Shown: one piece after another, positions 42,598 to 51,009 of the stretch
How the letters are laid out: every line of letters begins with the position of its first letter
How positions within the stretch are numbered: the stretch's first letter is position 1
Source of the DNA: Myxococcales bacterium
GTDB taxonomy: Bacteria > Myxococcota > Myxococcia > Myxococcales > Myxococcaceae
Assembly: GCA_016191815.1 (NCBI GenBank)
Contig: JACPVI010000026.1
Span: 1 to 64,000, forward strand
Direction of reading: 5' to 3'
Length of the DNA stretch: 64,000 nt
Program-made: the position numbers and the translations under genes
The notes under the pieces: generated by a model
Databases searched by the model: none
What the model saw: only the letters and a program-made list of their open reading frames with translations
Told to the model about the DNA's origin: nothing

Positions 42598-44471
42598 GGG
42601 CAAGCGGCCTGGCAAGTCCTGAGCTCGCACCTGAGCGAGGCGCACTCGTAAGAGTCGCGGCAGGTCTGACCGTCGGTGAAGTATGGGCCGCACGTCCCCG
42701 GGATGCCCGCATCGGCGTTCCGCCCGGAGCAGGCGCCGCTGATGCAGAAGCCCTGCTGGGCGCACCTCTCGCCGCTGTGCCCCACCGAGGTGCAAAGCCC
42801 GCTCACGCATTCGTAGGGGAACTTGCACTGGCTGGAGCCGGTGGTGAGGCAGGAGGAGTTGGCTCCGCCCGGCTCGCCGCACACCGAGCCGCCGTCGGCC
42901 TGGACCGTCTTGCACTGGGTGGGGCTCTGGCAGGACTGGTAGTTGCGCGGATCGCACGGCTGCCCCTGGGCGATGAGCGGCGAGCAAAGCTTGGAGGTGG
43001 CGCAGTAGTGGTTGGCCGGGCAGTTGGTGGAGCTGCTGCAGGGGCTCCCTGACACCGCGGCCTGGCAGGTGCCGCTACCGCCCACTCCGGCGTTGCAGAA
43101 GGACTGGTCCGGGCAGTCGTAGTGCGAGGTGCAGGGGTCGTTGAGCGCCTTGAGCGCGCAGGTGCCCACGGTGCCCACGCCTCCGTCCGGATTCACCGCC
43201 GCGCCCTTGCAGTTGTAGTCGCCCCCGCGGCAGTAGCGGGTGTCGTCGGTGCAGGAAGCGCCCGCGTCCACCCCGGCGAAAGTCTGGCAGGTGCGGAGGA
43301 CGTCGTCGCAGGAGAGGCTGGTCTGGCAGTCGCTCCCGCTGGCGCAGCGCTGGCCCTCCGGGGCGAGCGGAGTGCAGAGGTTGCTTTGGCAGCGAAGCCC
43401 GCTCTGGCACTGATCAGAGCTGGTGCAGTTGCCGCCGCTGGCGCGCCTTGGCTGGCAGCTCCAGGGGCTTTGCGAATAATCGCAGAAGGCGGTGTCCACG
43501 CACTGGTAGGTGGAGCTGCACTGCTGCCCCACCGAGAGCCGGCTCCGGCAAGTGTCCGGGGTGGCGGCGTAGTCGCAGTAGCTGGTGCTGTTGCATTCCG
43601 GATAGCCGCTGCTCCGGCAGGGCTGGCCGTTGCCCGGGAGCGCCACGCAGAGCTTTTGGGTGGTGTCGCAGTAGGCCACCTTGCCGTCGCACTCGTAGCC
43701 CCAGCTCGTGCTGCAGCTCCCGCCCGGGCCCTGAGGGGCGCGGCAGGTGTCGGTGGCCTTGTCGCACCAGTAGCCGGTGTCGCAGAAGCCGTAGTTGCAC
43801 GGCTCGTTCAGCCCCCCGGAGGACTTGCAACTCTTCGAGCAGCCAGTGCCGCTGCAAGTGAGGGTGTCCTTGCAGTCGGACCGGCTGTAGCAGCCCTGGC
43901 CCTGGCCCGAGGCTCCCGCCATCACGCTGTTGCAGGCGTCGCCCGGGCCGGTGCCGGTGTTGCAGCTCGCCGACTGCATGCTGGCCACGCACGCGGAGCC
44001 GGCGTTGCCGTCGAAGCTCTGGTAGCCCTTGTTCACGCTGGGGCGGCTGCTGTCGCAGACGAAGCGAGTGAAGTAGGTGATGCAGTCGGCTTTCCCGGCG
44101 GGGTCCACCACTTTGCAGGTGACGAGCAGGCTGCAATAGGCGTCGGAGAACTGGCTGCAGAACTGATCGAAGGTGAGGGTGCCGACGCCCCCGCCCCCGC
44201 CTCCTCCGCCCGCCCCGCCGCCGGAGCCGCCGCCGGTGCCTCCGCCGGTGCAGAAGCCGCCCGAGCAAGTCTGGGTCGGCGCGCACACCGTGCAGCTGGT
44301 GCCGTTGGCTCCGCAGGCGTTGGCGAGGGCGCCCGCCTGGCAGGTGCCGGCAGAGTCGCAGCAGCCGGCGCAGGTGCCCGGGCCGCACTTTTGACCGCAG
44401 GAGCAGGACGGGACGAAGGAGATGAGGACCGCCGCGCAGGCGGCAGCGAGGAACCAGCGGATGGTTTTCAA
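42594..44471 (-). CDS. large Cys-rich lipoprotein with Dickkopf-like repeats
   Basis: A 625-residue protein with a lipoprotein signal ending in VPSCSCG. A first Cys module (CGPGTCAGCCDSAGTC and on to CSGGFC) and a Gly linker follow, very like the start of the 38587 protein. A middle domain (FDQFCSQFSDAYCSLLVTC) of about 100 residues precedes roughly 12 short modules of the form G-x-x-C-x(5-7)-C-x(3-8)-C-x(4-8)-C, for example EGQRCASGSDCQTSLSC. Such strings are common in Myxococcota surface lipoproteins of unknown role. Translationally coupled to the SDR gene. Confidence 0.72.
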   Translation of the reverse strand: MKTIRWFLAAACAAVLISFVPSCSCGQKCGPGTCAGCCDSAGTCQAGALANACGANGTSCTVCAPTQTCSGGFCTGGGTGGGSGGGAGGGGGGGGVGTLTFDQFCSQFSDAYCSLLVTCKVVDPAGKADCITYFTRFVCDSSRPSVNKGYQSFDGNAGSACVASMQSASCNTGTGPGDACNSVMAGASGQGQGCYSRSDCKDTLTCSGTGCSKSCKSSGGLNEPCNYGFCDTGYWCDKATDTCRAPQGPGGSCSTSWGYECDGKVAYCDTTQKLCVALPGNGQPCRSSGYPECNSTSYCDYAATPDTCRSRLSVGQQCSSTYQCVDTAFCDYSQSPWSCQPRRASGGNCTSSDQCQSGLRCQSNLCTPLAPEGQRCASGSDCQTSLSCDDVLRTCQTFAGVDAGASCTDDTRYCRGGDYNCKGAAVNPDGGVGTVGTCALKALNDPCTSHYDCPDQSFCNAGVGGSGTCQAAVSGSPCSSSTNCPANHYCATSKLCSPLIAQGQPCDPRNYQSCQSPTQCKTVQADGGSVCGEPGGANSSCLTTGSSQCKFPYECVSGLCTSVGHSGERCAQQGFCISGACSGRNADAGIPGTCGPYFTDGQTCRDSYECASLRCELRTCQAACP

Positions 44472-44562
44472 GGTGTCACCCCTCGGCGCGCTTCGGCCAA
44501 GTGGGCGCGCCAGAAAACGGGCGGCAACCTACCAGAGTGCGGAGCGGGGCGCCTGCCCGAGG

Positions 44563-44676
44563 TTAGCCCTTGCGCTTTCTGCGGCGCCGGCTCTCCAGCT
44601 CGTGGAGCCGCTTGCTGCCGGCGCAGCAAGCCGATGCTGGAGCGCCTTCAGTCCCCCGCACCAGGGGGACGCCCAT
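44563..44676 (-). CDS. possible 37-residue basic protein downstream of tonB
   Basis: ATG 44676 lies 28 bases past the tonB stop with a GGAGG site at 44684-44688, seven bases upstream. The product has a Cys pair (SACCAGSKRLHELESRRR) and ends in RKRKG. Of the 17 codons in the basic tail, 16 end in G or C, as in real genes here. Against it: codons 3-9 fall in a perfect palindrome (44651-44670), whose translations (PLVRGT) are known from repeat elements in other bacteria. Function unknown; it would be the last gene of exbB-exbD-tonB. Confidence 0.35.
   Translation of the reverse strand: MGVPLVRGTEGAPASACCAGSKRLHELESRRRRKRKG
44651..44670 (-). repeat. perfect palindrome, 7-base stem
   Basis: GTCCCCC and GGGGGAC separated by six bases, just after the start codon of the candidate 37-residue gene. 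No T-run follows, so it is not a standard terminator. It may be a small mobile palindrome, or an RNA hairpin limiting translation or protecting the 3' end of the tonB mRNA. Confidence 0.5.
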
Positions 44677-44703
44677 GGTGCCGCCTCCGGCGGAATGTCC
44701 GGC

Positions 44704-45465
44704 TCAGTCGAGCGTGAAGGTGTAGGTGTACTTCATCTCGGTGGAGACCGCCTCGCCGCCCTTGTAGGCGGGACGCCACTTGAAGCGCTTCATCGCCTCG
44801 CGCGCCGCTTCGTTGAGGCCGTAGCCCGGGCCGCTCAGCACCTTCACGCTCAACACCTTGCCCTCGGGGTCGATCACCAAGGAGAGCACCACCGAGCCCT
44901 CGATGCCCGCCCTCCGCGCCTCCTCCGGGTAGGGCACCTTCACCTCGTGCGTCACCCTCGGCTCGGAATCCACCTGGTAGATGGGGGTGTACTTCGGCGC
45001 CGAGTAGGGCTTCACCTCGGTGGGGTCGGCTGCCTTCTCCGCCGTCTTCCCGTAGAGGGTGTTTCCCACCGGGGCGGCGAAGCTGCCCGCCGAGGTGGTG
45101 GAGGACATCGTCACTCCCACCACCAGCGGCACCGGCTTGGGCGGCTCCGGAGGCGGCGCCTCGTTGGGCGGCGGAGGCGTCTCCTCCTTGGGCGGCTCCG
45201 GAGGCTTGGGCGGCTGCGCCACCTGGATGGGGGGCGGCTTCTTCGCCGGCTCCGGCTTGGGCTCCTCCTTGGGGGGAGGCGGCGGCTTGGGCGGCTCCAC
45301 CTCCACCATCACCAACTCCACGGGCTTCTGGGCCTTCCCCCCCTCGCTTCGCCGCACGCCCAGGGCGGCGAGCGCTCCCCCGTGGACTGCCATCGACACC
45401 CCGAGCGTCGCCAAGAGCCACAGGGCGCTCTTGTCTCGGCGGAGGTCTGTCACTGCCTCGCTCAT
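44704..45465 (-). CDS. tonB: TonB energy-transducing protein
   Basis: A 253-residue protein: one N-terminal membrane helix (residues 15-36), a long periplasmic Pro/Lys/Glu spacer (PPKPPPPPKEEPKPEP and similar to residue 115), and the C-terminal TonB domain (VPYPEEARRAGIEGSVVLSL, then FKWRPAYKGG). It carries proton-motive energy from ExbB-ExbD to outer-membrane receptors. Its ATG overlaps the exbD stop by one base. The receptor at 30926 is a possible client. Confidence 0.9.
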   Translation of the reverse strand: MSEAVTDLRRDKSALWLLATLGVSMAVHGGALAALGVRRSEGGKAQKPVELVMVEVEPPKPPPPPKEEPKPEPAKKPPPIQVAQPPKPPEPPKEETPPPPNEAPPPEPPKPVPLVVGVTMSSTTSAGSFAAPVGNTLYGKTAEKAADPTEVKPYSAPKYTPIYQVDSEPRVTHEVKVPYPEEARRAGIEGSVVLSLVIDPEGKVLSVKVLSGPGYGLNEAAREAMKRFKWRPAYKGGEAVSTEMKYTYTFTLD

Positions 45466-45890
45466 CAGGGTGGCGCCGCCGGCGCGCCGTCCTTCTGGAT
45501 GTTCAGGGCGAACTTGGCGATGCCCTGTCCCTTCACCACGTCGATGAGGTGCATCACCCGGCCGTAGTTGATCGACTGATCGGCGCTGATGATGGCGCGG
45601 GTCTCCGGGTCCTTCACAATCTGCTCCGACACCTTGGCCCGAAGCTGCTCCTCGTCCACCTGGGCGCCGTCGAAGAAGAGCTGTCCGTCCTTGTCCATCA
45701 CCACGTTGATGAGGCCCTGCACCGTCTCGCCGCCGTGGGCCGCGCGGGGCAGGTCCACCTCCACCGTCTCGCGGACGATGAAGTTGGCGGTCACCATGAA
45801 GATGATGAGGAGCACCAAGACGATGTCCACCAGCGGGGTGACGTTGATGCCGGTGATTTCCTCGTCGCCCTCCTGGGCGCCGCCGGCCAT
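45465..45890 (-). CDS. exbD: ExbD/TolR-family biopolymer transport protein
   Basis: A 141-residue protein with one membrane helix that begins with the signature INVTPLVDIVLVLLIIFMVT, where the Asp is the essential proton-carrying residue. A periplasmic domain of about 100 residues follows. ATG 45890 overlaps the exbB stop (TGATG), and its own stop overlaps tonB, so the three are translated in a coupled way. ExbD rather than TolR is chosen because a tonB gene follows. Confidence 0.9.
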   Translation of the reverse strand: MAGGAQEGDEEITGINVTPLVDIVLVLLIIFMVTANFIVRETVEVDLPRAAHGGETVQGLINVVMDKDGQLFFDGAQVDEEQLRAKVSEQIVKDPETRAIISADQSINYGRVMHLIDVVKGQGIAKFALNIQKDGAPAAPP

Positions 45891-46603
45891 CAGCGCACCT
45901 CCCGGATGGCCTCGCGCACCTCGCGGAGCTGGGAGCCCTGCGCCCGCAAGTGCCCGGTGAGCGCGTGTCCCAAGGCCTGGGTCCTCCCGGTGACGGTCTT
46001 CACCGAGCGGGTGAAGACGTTGTAGGCCACCACCGCCGGGATGGCGACCGCCAGCCCCACCGCGGTGGCCACCAGCGCTTCGGAAATGCCCGCCATCACC
46101 GTCTGTTGGACGGCTGCGCCCTTGACGGACACCTTTCCCAGGTCGTGGAACGCCTTGATGATGCCGAGCACCGTGCCGAACAGCCCCACGAAGGGGGCGT
46201 TGCTGCCCACGGTGCCGAGGAAGGAGAGGAAGCGCTCGTAGCGCGGGCGCTCGCGGGCCACCGCGGCGGCGATCACCTCCTCCACCGTGTCGGCCCCTTT
46301 CCCGGCGGCGGCGATCGCCTCGCGGAGGACGGCCGCCTCCATCCCCTTGCGGTCGGCCACCGCCACCCGCACCGCCTCGAGGTCTCCCTGGGCCAGCTTC
46401 ACCGCCAGCTCCTCCGAGCTCGGCAGCCGGTTGGAGGAGAAGTAGATGGCGCGCTCGAGCATCACCGCCACCGAGAGCACCGAGAGCGCCACCAAAAGCC
46501 ACAGCACCCACTCCGCGCTGGAGAGCGTCACGCCGAGGAGCTTGTTGGTGAGCCAGCCCTGCGACTCGTTCGTCGCCTGGGCCCAAAGGAGCGGGAAGGT
46601 CAT
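45890..46603 (-). CDS. exbB: ExbB/TolQ/MotA-family proton channel
   Basis: A 237-residue inner-membrane protein with three helices. The first is near residues 28-50 (EWVLWLLVALSVLSVAVMLE); the other two hold the conserved region FVGLFGTVLGIIKAFHDLG and SEALVATAVGLAVAIPAVVAYN. With ExbD it forms the proton channel that powers TonB. First gene of the minus-strand operon exbB-exbD-tonB. ATG 46603 faces away from the large operon that begins at 46758. Confidence 0.9.
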   Translation of the reverse strand: MTFPLLWAQATNESQGWLTNKLLGVTLSSAEWVLWLLVALSVLSVAVMLERAIYFSSNRLPSSEELAVKLAQGDLEAVRVAVADRKGMEAAVLREAIAAAGKGADTVEEVIAAAVARERPRYERFLSFLGTVGSNAPFVGLFGTVLGIIKAFHDLGKVSVKGAAVQQTVMAGISEALVATAVGLAVAIPAVVAYNVFTRSVKTVTGRTQALGHALTGHLRAQGSQLREVREAIREVR

Positions 46604-46690
46604 GGGGAAGGTAGGTCCGGAGCGCGTGGTGTCGGCCGGTGGCGATCAATTCGTTCCCGCCACCCCGATGTCAAACGATTAGGAGTCAGT

Positions 46691-46771
46691 ATGCATGCCC
46701 GAGCTTTGGCCGCCCATCTTGTGAAAGCCCGTCGGCTGCCCGACACTCGGAGGGCCGATGGCCGCCGGTGA
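46691..46771 (+). CDS. possible 26-residue leader peptide before the MoxR operon
   Basis: ATG 46691 with AGGAG six bases upstream opens a 26-codon frame (Arg/Ala-rich, MHARALAAHLVKARR...) that ends 14 bases inside the next gene. Such a short, overlapping frame with a good ribosome site may serve as a translational coupler or leader for the operon. It may also be chance, since the frame is short. Confidence 0.3.
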   Translation: MHARALAAHLVKARRLPDTRRADGRR

Positions 46772-48251
46772 CACGCTCAGACGGGAGCTGTTGGTCCGGC
46801 GGATCCGCCGGGTGCAGCGCCGGCTGAACAGCGAAGTCTGGCTGTCCCAGCTTTGGGCGCCGCTGTGGTGCGGCTGCCTGGCGGCGGCCCTCTGGCGATT
46901 CTTCGTGGGACATGGGGCACCCGTCGCGGCGGGGGTGTCCTTGCTCGCCGCGGGGGCGGTGTGGGTGGTCCGCGCGCGGCCGCGGCTGATCCGCTTCGAG
47001 CAGGCGGCGGTGCTGGCCGACCGCGGCGCTCAGGCGGGAGGGTTGCTCCTCTCCCGGCTGGAGGTGCCGGTGGGGGAATGGGAGCTGTCGCTCAACGAGC
47101 GGATGCGCACCTTGAAGCCGCCGGAGGTAAAGCGGCTCCGGAGCGCCTCGGCCGTCTTCTCGGCGTTGCTCTTCCTCATCGTGGCGATGGCCGTGCCCCT
47201 GCCGCAGAGGCCGCCTTCGCGGGTGAACGCCGCCGCCGCGAGCAAGCTCGCCCAGGTGGAGGCCAAGGCATTGGCGCTCGCTCTGGAGGAGCCTTTGGGG
47301 GAGTCTCTGGAAGAAGAGCTCTCGCGCCTGCGCGAAGAACTGGCCGACGGTCGCTTCGACGCCGCCGACTGGGAAGCCGCCGATGGAGTGGAGTCGGCGC
47401 TGGAGCAGAAGGCGGCGGAGGCAGCCTCCGAGCTGTCCCGCGCCTCCGAGGCGGCCAGGGCGCTGGAGGAAGCGCTCTCCTCCGCGCAGGGGAAGGACTC
47501 CGCCTCGCGCGAGCGGGAAGAGCTGGAGAGCTCGCTCATGGCGCTCGCCGACGGGAAGGCCTCCGGGGAGCCGCGAGGCGGTACCTCACAGGAGGGCCAG
47601 CCCGGGCGCGAGGGGCAGCAGGGGCAGCAGGGGCAGGGCCCGCAGGCACGCACCTCGCAAGGCCAGGATGGGCAGTCGGGCGGCGTAAAGGGCGGCGCGG
47701 GGAACCACTCGAGGGCGCAGGTGTCGGAGCTGCGCAGGGCCCTGGAGGAGCGGCAGCAAAAGCTCGCCAGTGCGTACGGGCAGGCGCGCGGACAGGGCTC
47801 GCCGCGTCAGGCAGGCCGCGGCGGCCAGCAGCGCGGAGGTGGACGGAGCGGACAGTGCCCGGGCGGCGCGGGTGCCTCGAGCGGACAGTGCCAGGGCGGC
47901 GCGCAGGGCGACGGCTCTTCGGGGCAGGGCCAGAGTAGCGCGCACGCCAGCCGGGGAGCGCAACAGGGTGGGCCGTCGCGCGGCGGCGGAGCGGGGGAGC
48001 TGGTGTTCGGAGAGTGGGCGGAGATGAACCCGGATCGCCTCAAGTTCGAGCCACTCCCCCAAGGCCAGGGCGGCGAGGGGCAGGAGCTGTGGGGACTGAG
48101 GGCGGCGGATCCAGTGGCGCGCGCGGGGCCCTCCGGCGGCGGAGTGGGTGGAGCGGCGGGCGGAGAGCAGGCGCCGGGCCACAAGGAAGGGCCGCTGTTG
48201 CCGAGGAATCGCGAGCTGACCAAGCGCTACTTCGATTCGCCAGGGCGCTAG
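46758..48251 (+). CDS. membrane protein with coiled coil and Gly/Gln-rich tail (DUF4175-like)
   Basis: A 497-residue protein heading the operon. Two membrane helices (about 32-75) and a third (about 133-152) resemble the head of the DUF4175 type of MoxR-linked proteins. A long charged helix follows at 165-245 (EELSRLREELADG, SELSRASEAARALEEALSSA). Residues 255-420 are Gly/Gln/Ser-rich and probably disordered (GQQGQQGQGPQ, SGQCQGGAQGDGSSGQGQ). The last 60 residues regain normal composition (FGEWAEMNPDRLKFEPL). It may anchor a large envelope complex; no enzymatic motif. ATG 46758 has GGAGG upstream. Confidence 0.6.
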   Translation: MAAGDTLRRELLVRRIRRVQRRLNSEVWLSQLWAPLWCGCLAAALWRFFVGHGAPVAAGVSLLAAGAVWVVRARPRLIRFEQAAVLADRGAQAGGLLLSRLEVPVGEWELSLNERMRTLKPPEVKRLRSASAVFSALLFLIVAMAVPLPQRPPSRVNAAAASKLAQVEAKALALALEEPLGESLEEELSRLREELADGRFDAADWEAADGVESALEQKAAEAASELSRASEAARALEEALSSAQGKDSASREREELESSLMALADGKASGEPRGGTSQEGQPGREGQQGQQGQGPQARTSQGQDGQSGGVKGGAGNHSRAQVSELRRALEERQQKLASAYGQARGQGSPRQAGRGGQQRGGGRSGQCPGGAGASSGQCQGGAQGDGSSGQGQSSAHASRGAQQGGPSRGGGAGELVFGEWAEMNPDRLKFEPLPQGQGGEGQELWGLRAADPVARAGPSGGGVGGAAGGEQAPGHKEGPLLPRNRELTKRYFDSPGR

Positions 48252-48275
48252 AGAAGAAGCTTCAAGGAGCCGCCG

Positions 48276-49259
48276 ATGCTTCAGCCCAACGACGTGCTCG
48301 CCGCGGGCGAGCCCATCTCGATGTTGAAGGCGGGGCTGAACAAGGTGCTCTTGGACCAGACCACGGTGGTGGACCGGGTGGTGGACGCGGTGATCGCCCG
48401 CGGGCACGTGTTGCTCGAGGGGCTGCCCGGATTGGGCAAGACCGAGCTGTGCAAGGGCCTGGCGCGGCTGTTGGGCCTTCCCTTCCGGCGCATCCAGTTC
48501 ACCCCGGACTTGCTCCCCGGGGACATCACCGGCACCTACGTCATCGAGGGAGAGCGGAGGGACTTCGTTTTCCGCCCCGGCCCCATCTTCGCCAGCGTGG
48601 TGCTGGCGGACGAAATCAACCGTTCCTCTCCGAAGACGCAGGCGGCGCTGCTCGAGGCGATGCAGGAGCGCTCGGTGACGGTGCTCGGCAACACCCATCG
48701 GCTCCCCGAGCCGTTCTTCGTCCTGGCCACCCAAAACCCCATCGAGCTGGAGGGCACCTACCCGTTGCCCGAGGCGCAGCTCGACCGCTTCCTCTTCCGG
48801 GTGCAGGTGCCTCCGGTCTCGGCGGCCACCCTGGCCAGGCTGCTCTTGGAGCGGGTGCGCGGAGCGGCGCCGGAGCTGGAGCCGGTCTTGGACGCCTCCG
48901 GGCTGGCCCGGCTGTTCGCCCTCTCGGATGAGGTGCACCTGCCGCAGCCGGTGGCGGACTTCATCGGGCGGATGGTGGAGGCGACCGACCCCGCCCGGCC
49001 CTCGGCGCCGGAAGGGGTGCGGCGCTTCGTTCGCTACGGGGCCTCTCCCCGCGCGGCGCTGGCGATGGCCTCCAGCGCGCGCGCTCTGGCCCTCTCCCGC
49101 GGAAAGCCCAACGTGGGCTTCGACGAGGTGCTGGAGGTGGCGCCCTCGGTGTTGAACCACCGGCTGGTGCTCTCCTACGAGGCGGCGCTGGAGAAGGCGG
49201 GGCCGCAGCAGGTGGTGGCGGAGCTCTTGAAGGCGGTGCCCGAGGTGGTGCGTGCCTGA
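48276..49259 (+). CDS. MoxR-family AAA+ ATPase
   Basis: A 327-residue cytosolic AAA+ protein. Walker A is GLPGLGKTEL at about residues 49-58, Walker B VVLADEINRSSPKTQAALLE, sensor 1 ATQNPIELEGTYPLPEAQ, the classic MoxR signature. MoxR ATPases act as chaperones for proteins with von Willebrand A domains, assembling complexes or inserting metals. Three such partners (DUF58 and two VWA proteins) are encoded downstream in the same operon. Spacing to the previous gene is 24 bases. Confidence 0.93.
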   Translation: MLQPNDVLAAGEPISMLKAGLNKVLLDQTTVVDRVVDAVIARGHVLLEGLPGLGKTELCKGLARLLGLPFRRIQFTPDLLPGDITGTYVIEGERRDFVFRPGPIFASVVLADEINRSSPKTQAALLEAMQERSVTVLGNTHRLPEPFFVLATQNPIELEGTYPLPEAQLDRFLFRVQVPPVSAATLARLLLERVRGAAPELEPVLDASGLARLFALSDEVHLPQPVADFIGRMVEATDPARPSAPEGVRRFVRYGASPRAALAMASSARALALSRGKPNVGFDEVLEVAPSVLNHRLVLSYEAALEKAGPQQVVAELLKAVPEVVRA

Positions 49260-49308
49260 GGCTCGAGCACCAGGGCAGCGAGGCCGTCGTTCTCGGGGAG
49301 GTGATGCG

Positions 49309-51009
49309 ATGAGAGGGCTTCTTGCCGCCGGGCTTCTGCTTTGGGCGTTGCCCTCCCTGGCCTCGAGCCTCTCCTACGGCTTTCCCACCCGAGAGCGGCT
49401 CCCGGTCGCCGGCGGCGAGGTGGAGGTCCACACCGAGCGGACCAGCGGCGGGCCCGCCTACGGGTACTTCCCCTTGCGGGTGTATCTCTCCAACCGGGGA
49501 GGCGCTCCGCAGAAGGTGCAGCTATCGTTCCGCCCCAGCGGCTCGTCCGCGGGCCGCCCGGTGGGCCGCGCCGTCGAGCTGGCTCCCAAGGAGCGGAGGA
49601 CGGTGGTGCTGCCGGTGCCCATCGCCAACTCCTACGGACAGCTGGTCGCCACCGGCGCCGGAATCACCGAGGGCGGGCGGAGCTCGGTGTACTTCGGCAC
49701 CATCAGCCGGCCGCAGCGGGCGGTGCTCTGCTTGGGCAGTCCCAGCGAGCTGGAGCATCTGGCGGGCATTCCTCCCACGTACAGCAGCTTCGGCGTAGGG
49801 GTGCTGGCGTTCGAGCCGGCCGAGGCGCCAGAGGAGCTGTCCTCCTACGTGGGCTTCGACGCGGTGGTGCTGGCGACTGCGGAGCCGGAGTCCCTGAGAG
49901 AGGCGCAGTGGCGGGCGCTCGAGGCCTATGCCGTCACCGGAGGGACGCTGGTGATCGGCCGGCCCACCCGGGCGGTGGGGGCCCACCTGCCGCTGCTCGG
50001 CTCCGACGCCCGCGGGCCGCATCCGTACGGCTTCGGCCAGGTGGAGCTGTGCCCCGAGGACGAGTGCCAGGAGAAAATCGCCTCGGCTCCCTACCTCCGA
50101 GAGGAAGCGCCGGTGATGCCGCAAGGAGCTCGCTCGGGCTGGAGCCGGCGCTCCTACGCCTACCCTCCGCCCACCGAGTCCGCCTCCGAGGCGACGCTCT
50201 TGCCGCAAGTCACCGCCCCGCTCGGCCGCTTCCTCCTCATCATCGTGGCCTTCACCGCCGCCATCGGCCCGGGGAGCGTCCTGGTGGCGCGAGCGCGGGG
50301 GCCGGCGGCGCTCCTCTTCACCATCCCGGTCACCGCCGCGCTCACCTGCGGAACCATCGTCGCCTACTCGCTCATCGGCGAGGGCTTCACTGCCCACGCC
50401 GCCACCAGGGGCTACACCCTGCTCGACTCGAAGCGGCGCCGCGCGGTCACGGTGGGCCTTTCGGCCTACTACGCCAACCTCGCCCCTCGGGAGGCGCGCT
50501 ACTCCTCCAGTACTGCGCTCCTCCCCGACAACTCGCGGCGGGACGAAGTCCGCTCGCCGGCCATCGACTGGTCCGGCGGGGCGCGGCTGTCGGCGGATTT
50601 CATCCCCTCGCGAACCTATCGCGAGTGGGGAGTGCTCTCGGTGGAGCCCACCCGGGCGCGGCTGGTGGTGCGCCGGGAAGGGGACGGCCTTTCGGTACAG
50701 AACGCGCTCGGGAGCCATCTTCGGGCGGCCCATTTCCTCCTCGACGGCAAGCAGTGGAAGGTGGCCGACCTCGCCGGCGGCGCTCAGAAGCGCGCCGAGC
50801 CGAAGCTCCTCGCCGAGCCCATTCCCGGCATCGGCATCGCCGAGTACTCGAGCCGCTTCCGCGCCAGCGTCCCGGAGGCCGCCAAAGCGGCGCTCGGAGA
50901 AGGAGAGTTCTTGGCTCACGTGGAGGGGCCGAGCCTCTTGCCGATGGGAGGGCTCTTGCTCCAGCACCACCAGTCGGAGCACCTGGTCCGGGGGGAGGTG
51001 GAGCGATGA
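49309..51009 (+). CDS. exported membrane protein of the MoxR-ABC operon
   Basis: A 566-residue protein with a signal peptide (ALPSLASSLS). A periplasmic beta-rich domain occupies about residues 20-300 (FPLRVYLSNRGGAPQKVQL; a GATase-like turn FDAVVLATAEPESL), then two to three membrane helices at 305-375 (FLLIIVAFTAAIGPGSVL), and a second soluble part. The general layout resembles proteins found beside DUF58/MoxR genes and GldG-like auxiliary proteins of ABC exporters, but I cannot name a family. ATG 49309 with GGGAGGTG upstream is chosen by the signal peptide; GTG 49252 would overlap moxR. Its stop overlaps the ABC ATPase ATG. Confidence 0.55.
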   Translation: MRGLLAAGLLLWALPSLASSLSYGFPTRERLPVAGGEVEVHTERTSGGPAYGYFPLRVYLSNRGGAPQKVQLSFRPSGSSAGRPVGRAVELAPKERRTVVLPVPIANSYGQLVATGAGITEGGRSSVYFGTISRPQRAVLCLGSPSELEHLAGIPPTYSSFGVGVLAFEPAEAPEELSSYVGFDAVVLATAEPESLREAQWRALEAYAVTGGTLVIGRPTRAVGAHLPLLGSDARGPHPYGFGQVELCPEDECQEKIASAPYLREEAPVMPQGARSGWSRRSYAYPPPTESASEATLLPQVTAPLGRFLLIIVAFTAAIGPGSVLVARARGPAALLFTIPVTAALTCGTIVAYSLIGEGFTAHAATRGYTLLDSKRRRAVTVGLSAYYANLAPREARYSSSTALLPDNSRRDEVRSPAIDWSGGARLSADFIPSRTYREWGVLSVEPTRARLVVRREGDGLSVQNALGSHLRAAHFLLDGKQWKVADLAGGAQKRAEPKLLAEPIPGIGIAEYSSRFRASVPEAAKAALGEGEFLAHVEGPSLLPMGGLLLQHHQSEHLVRGEVER

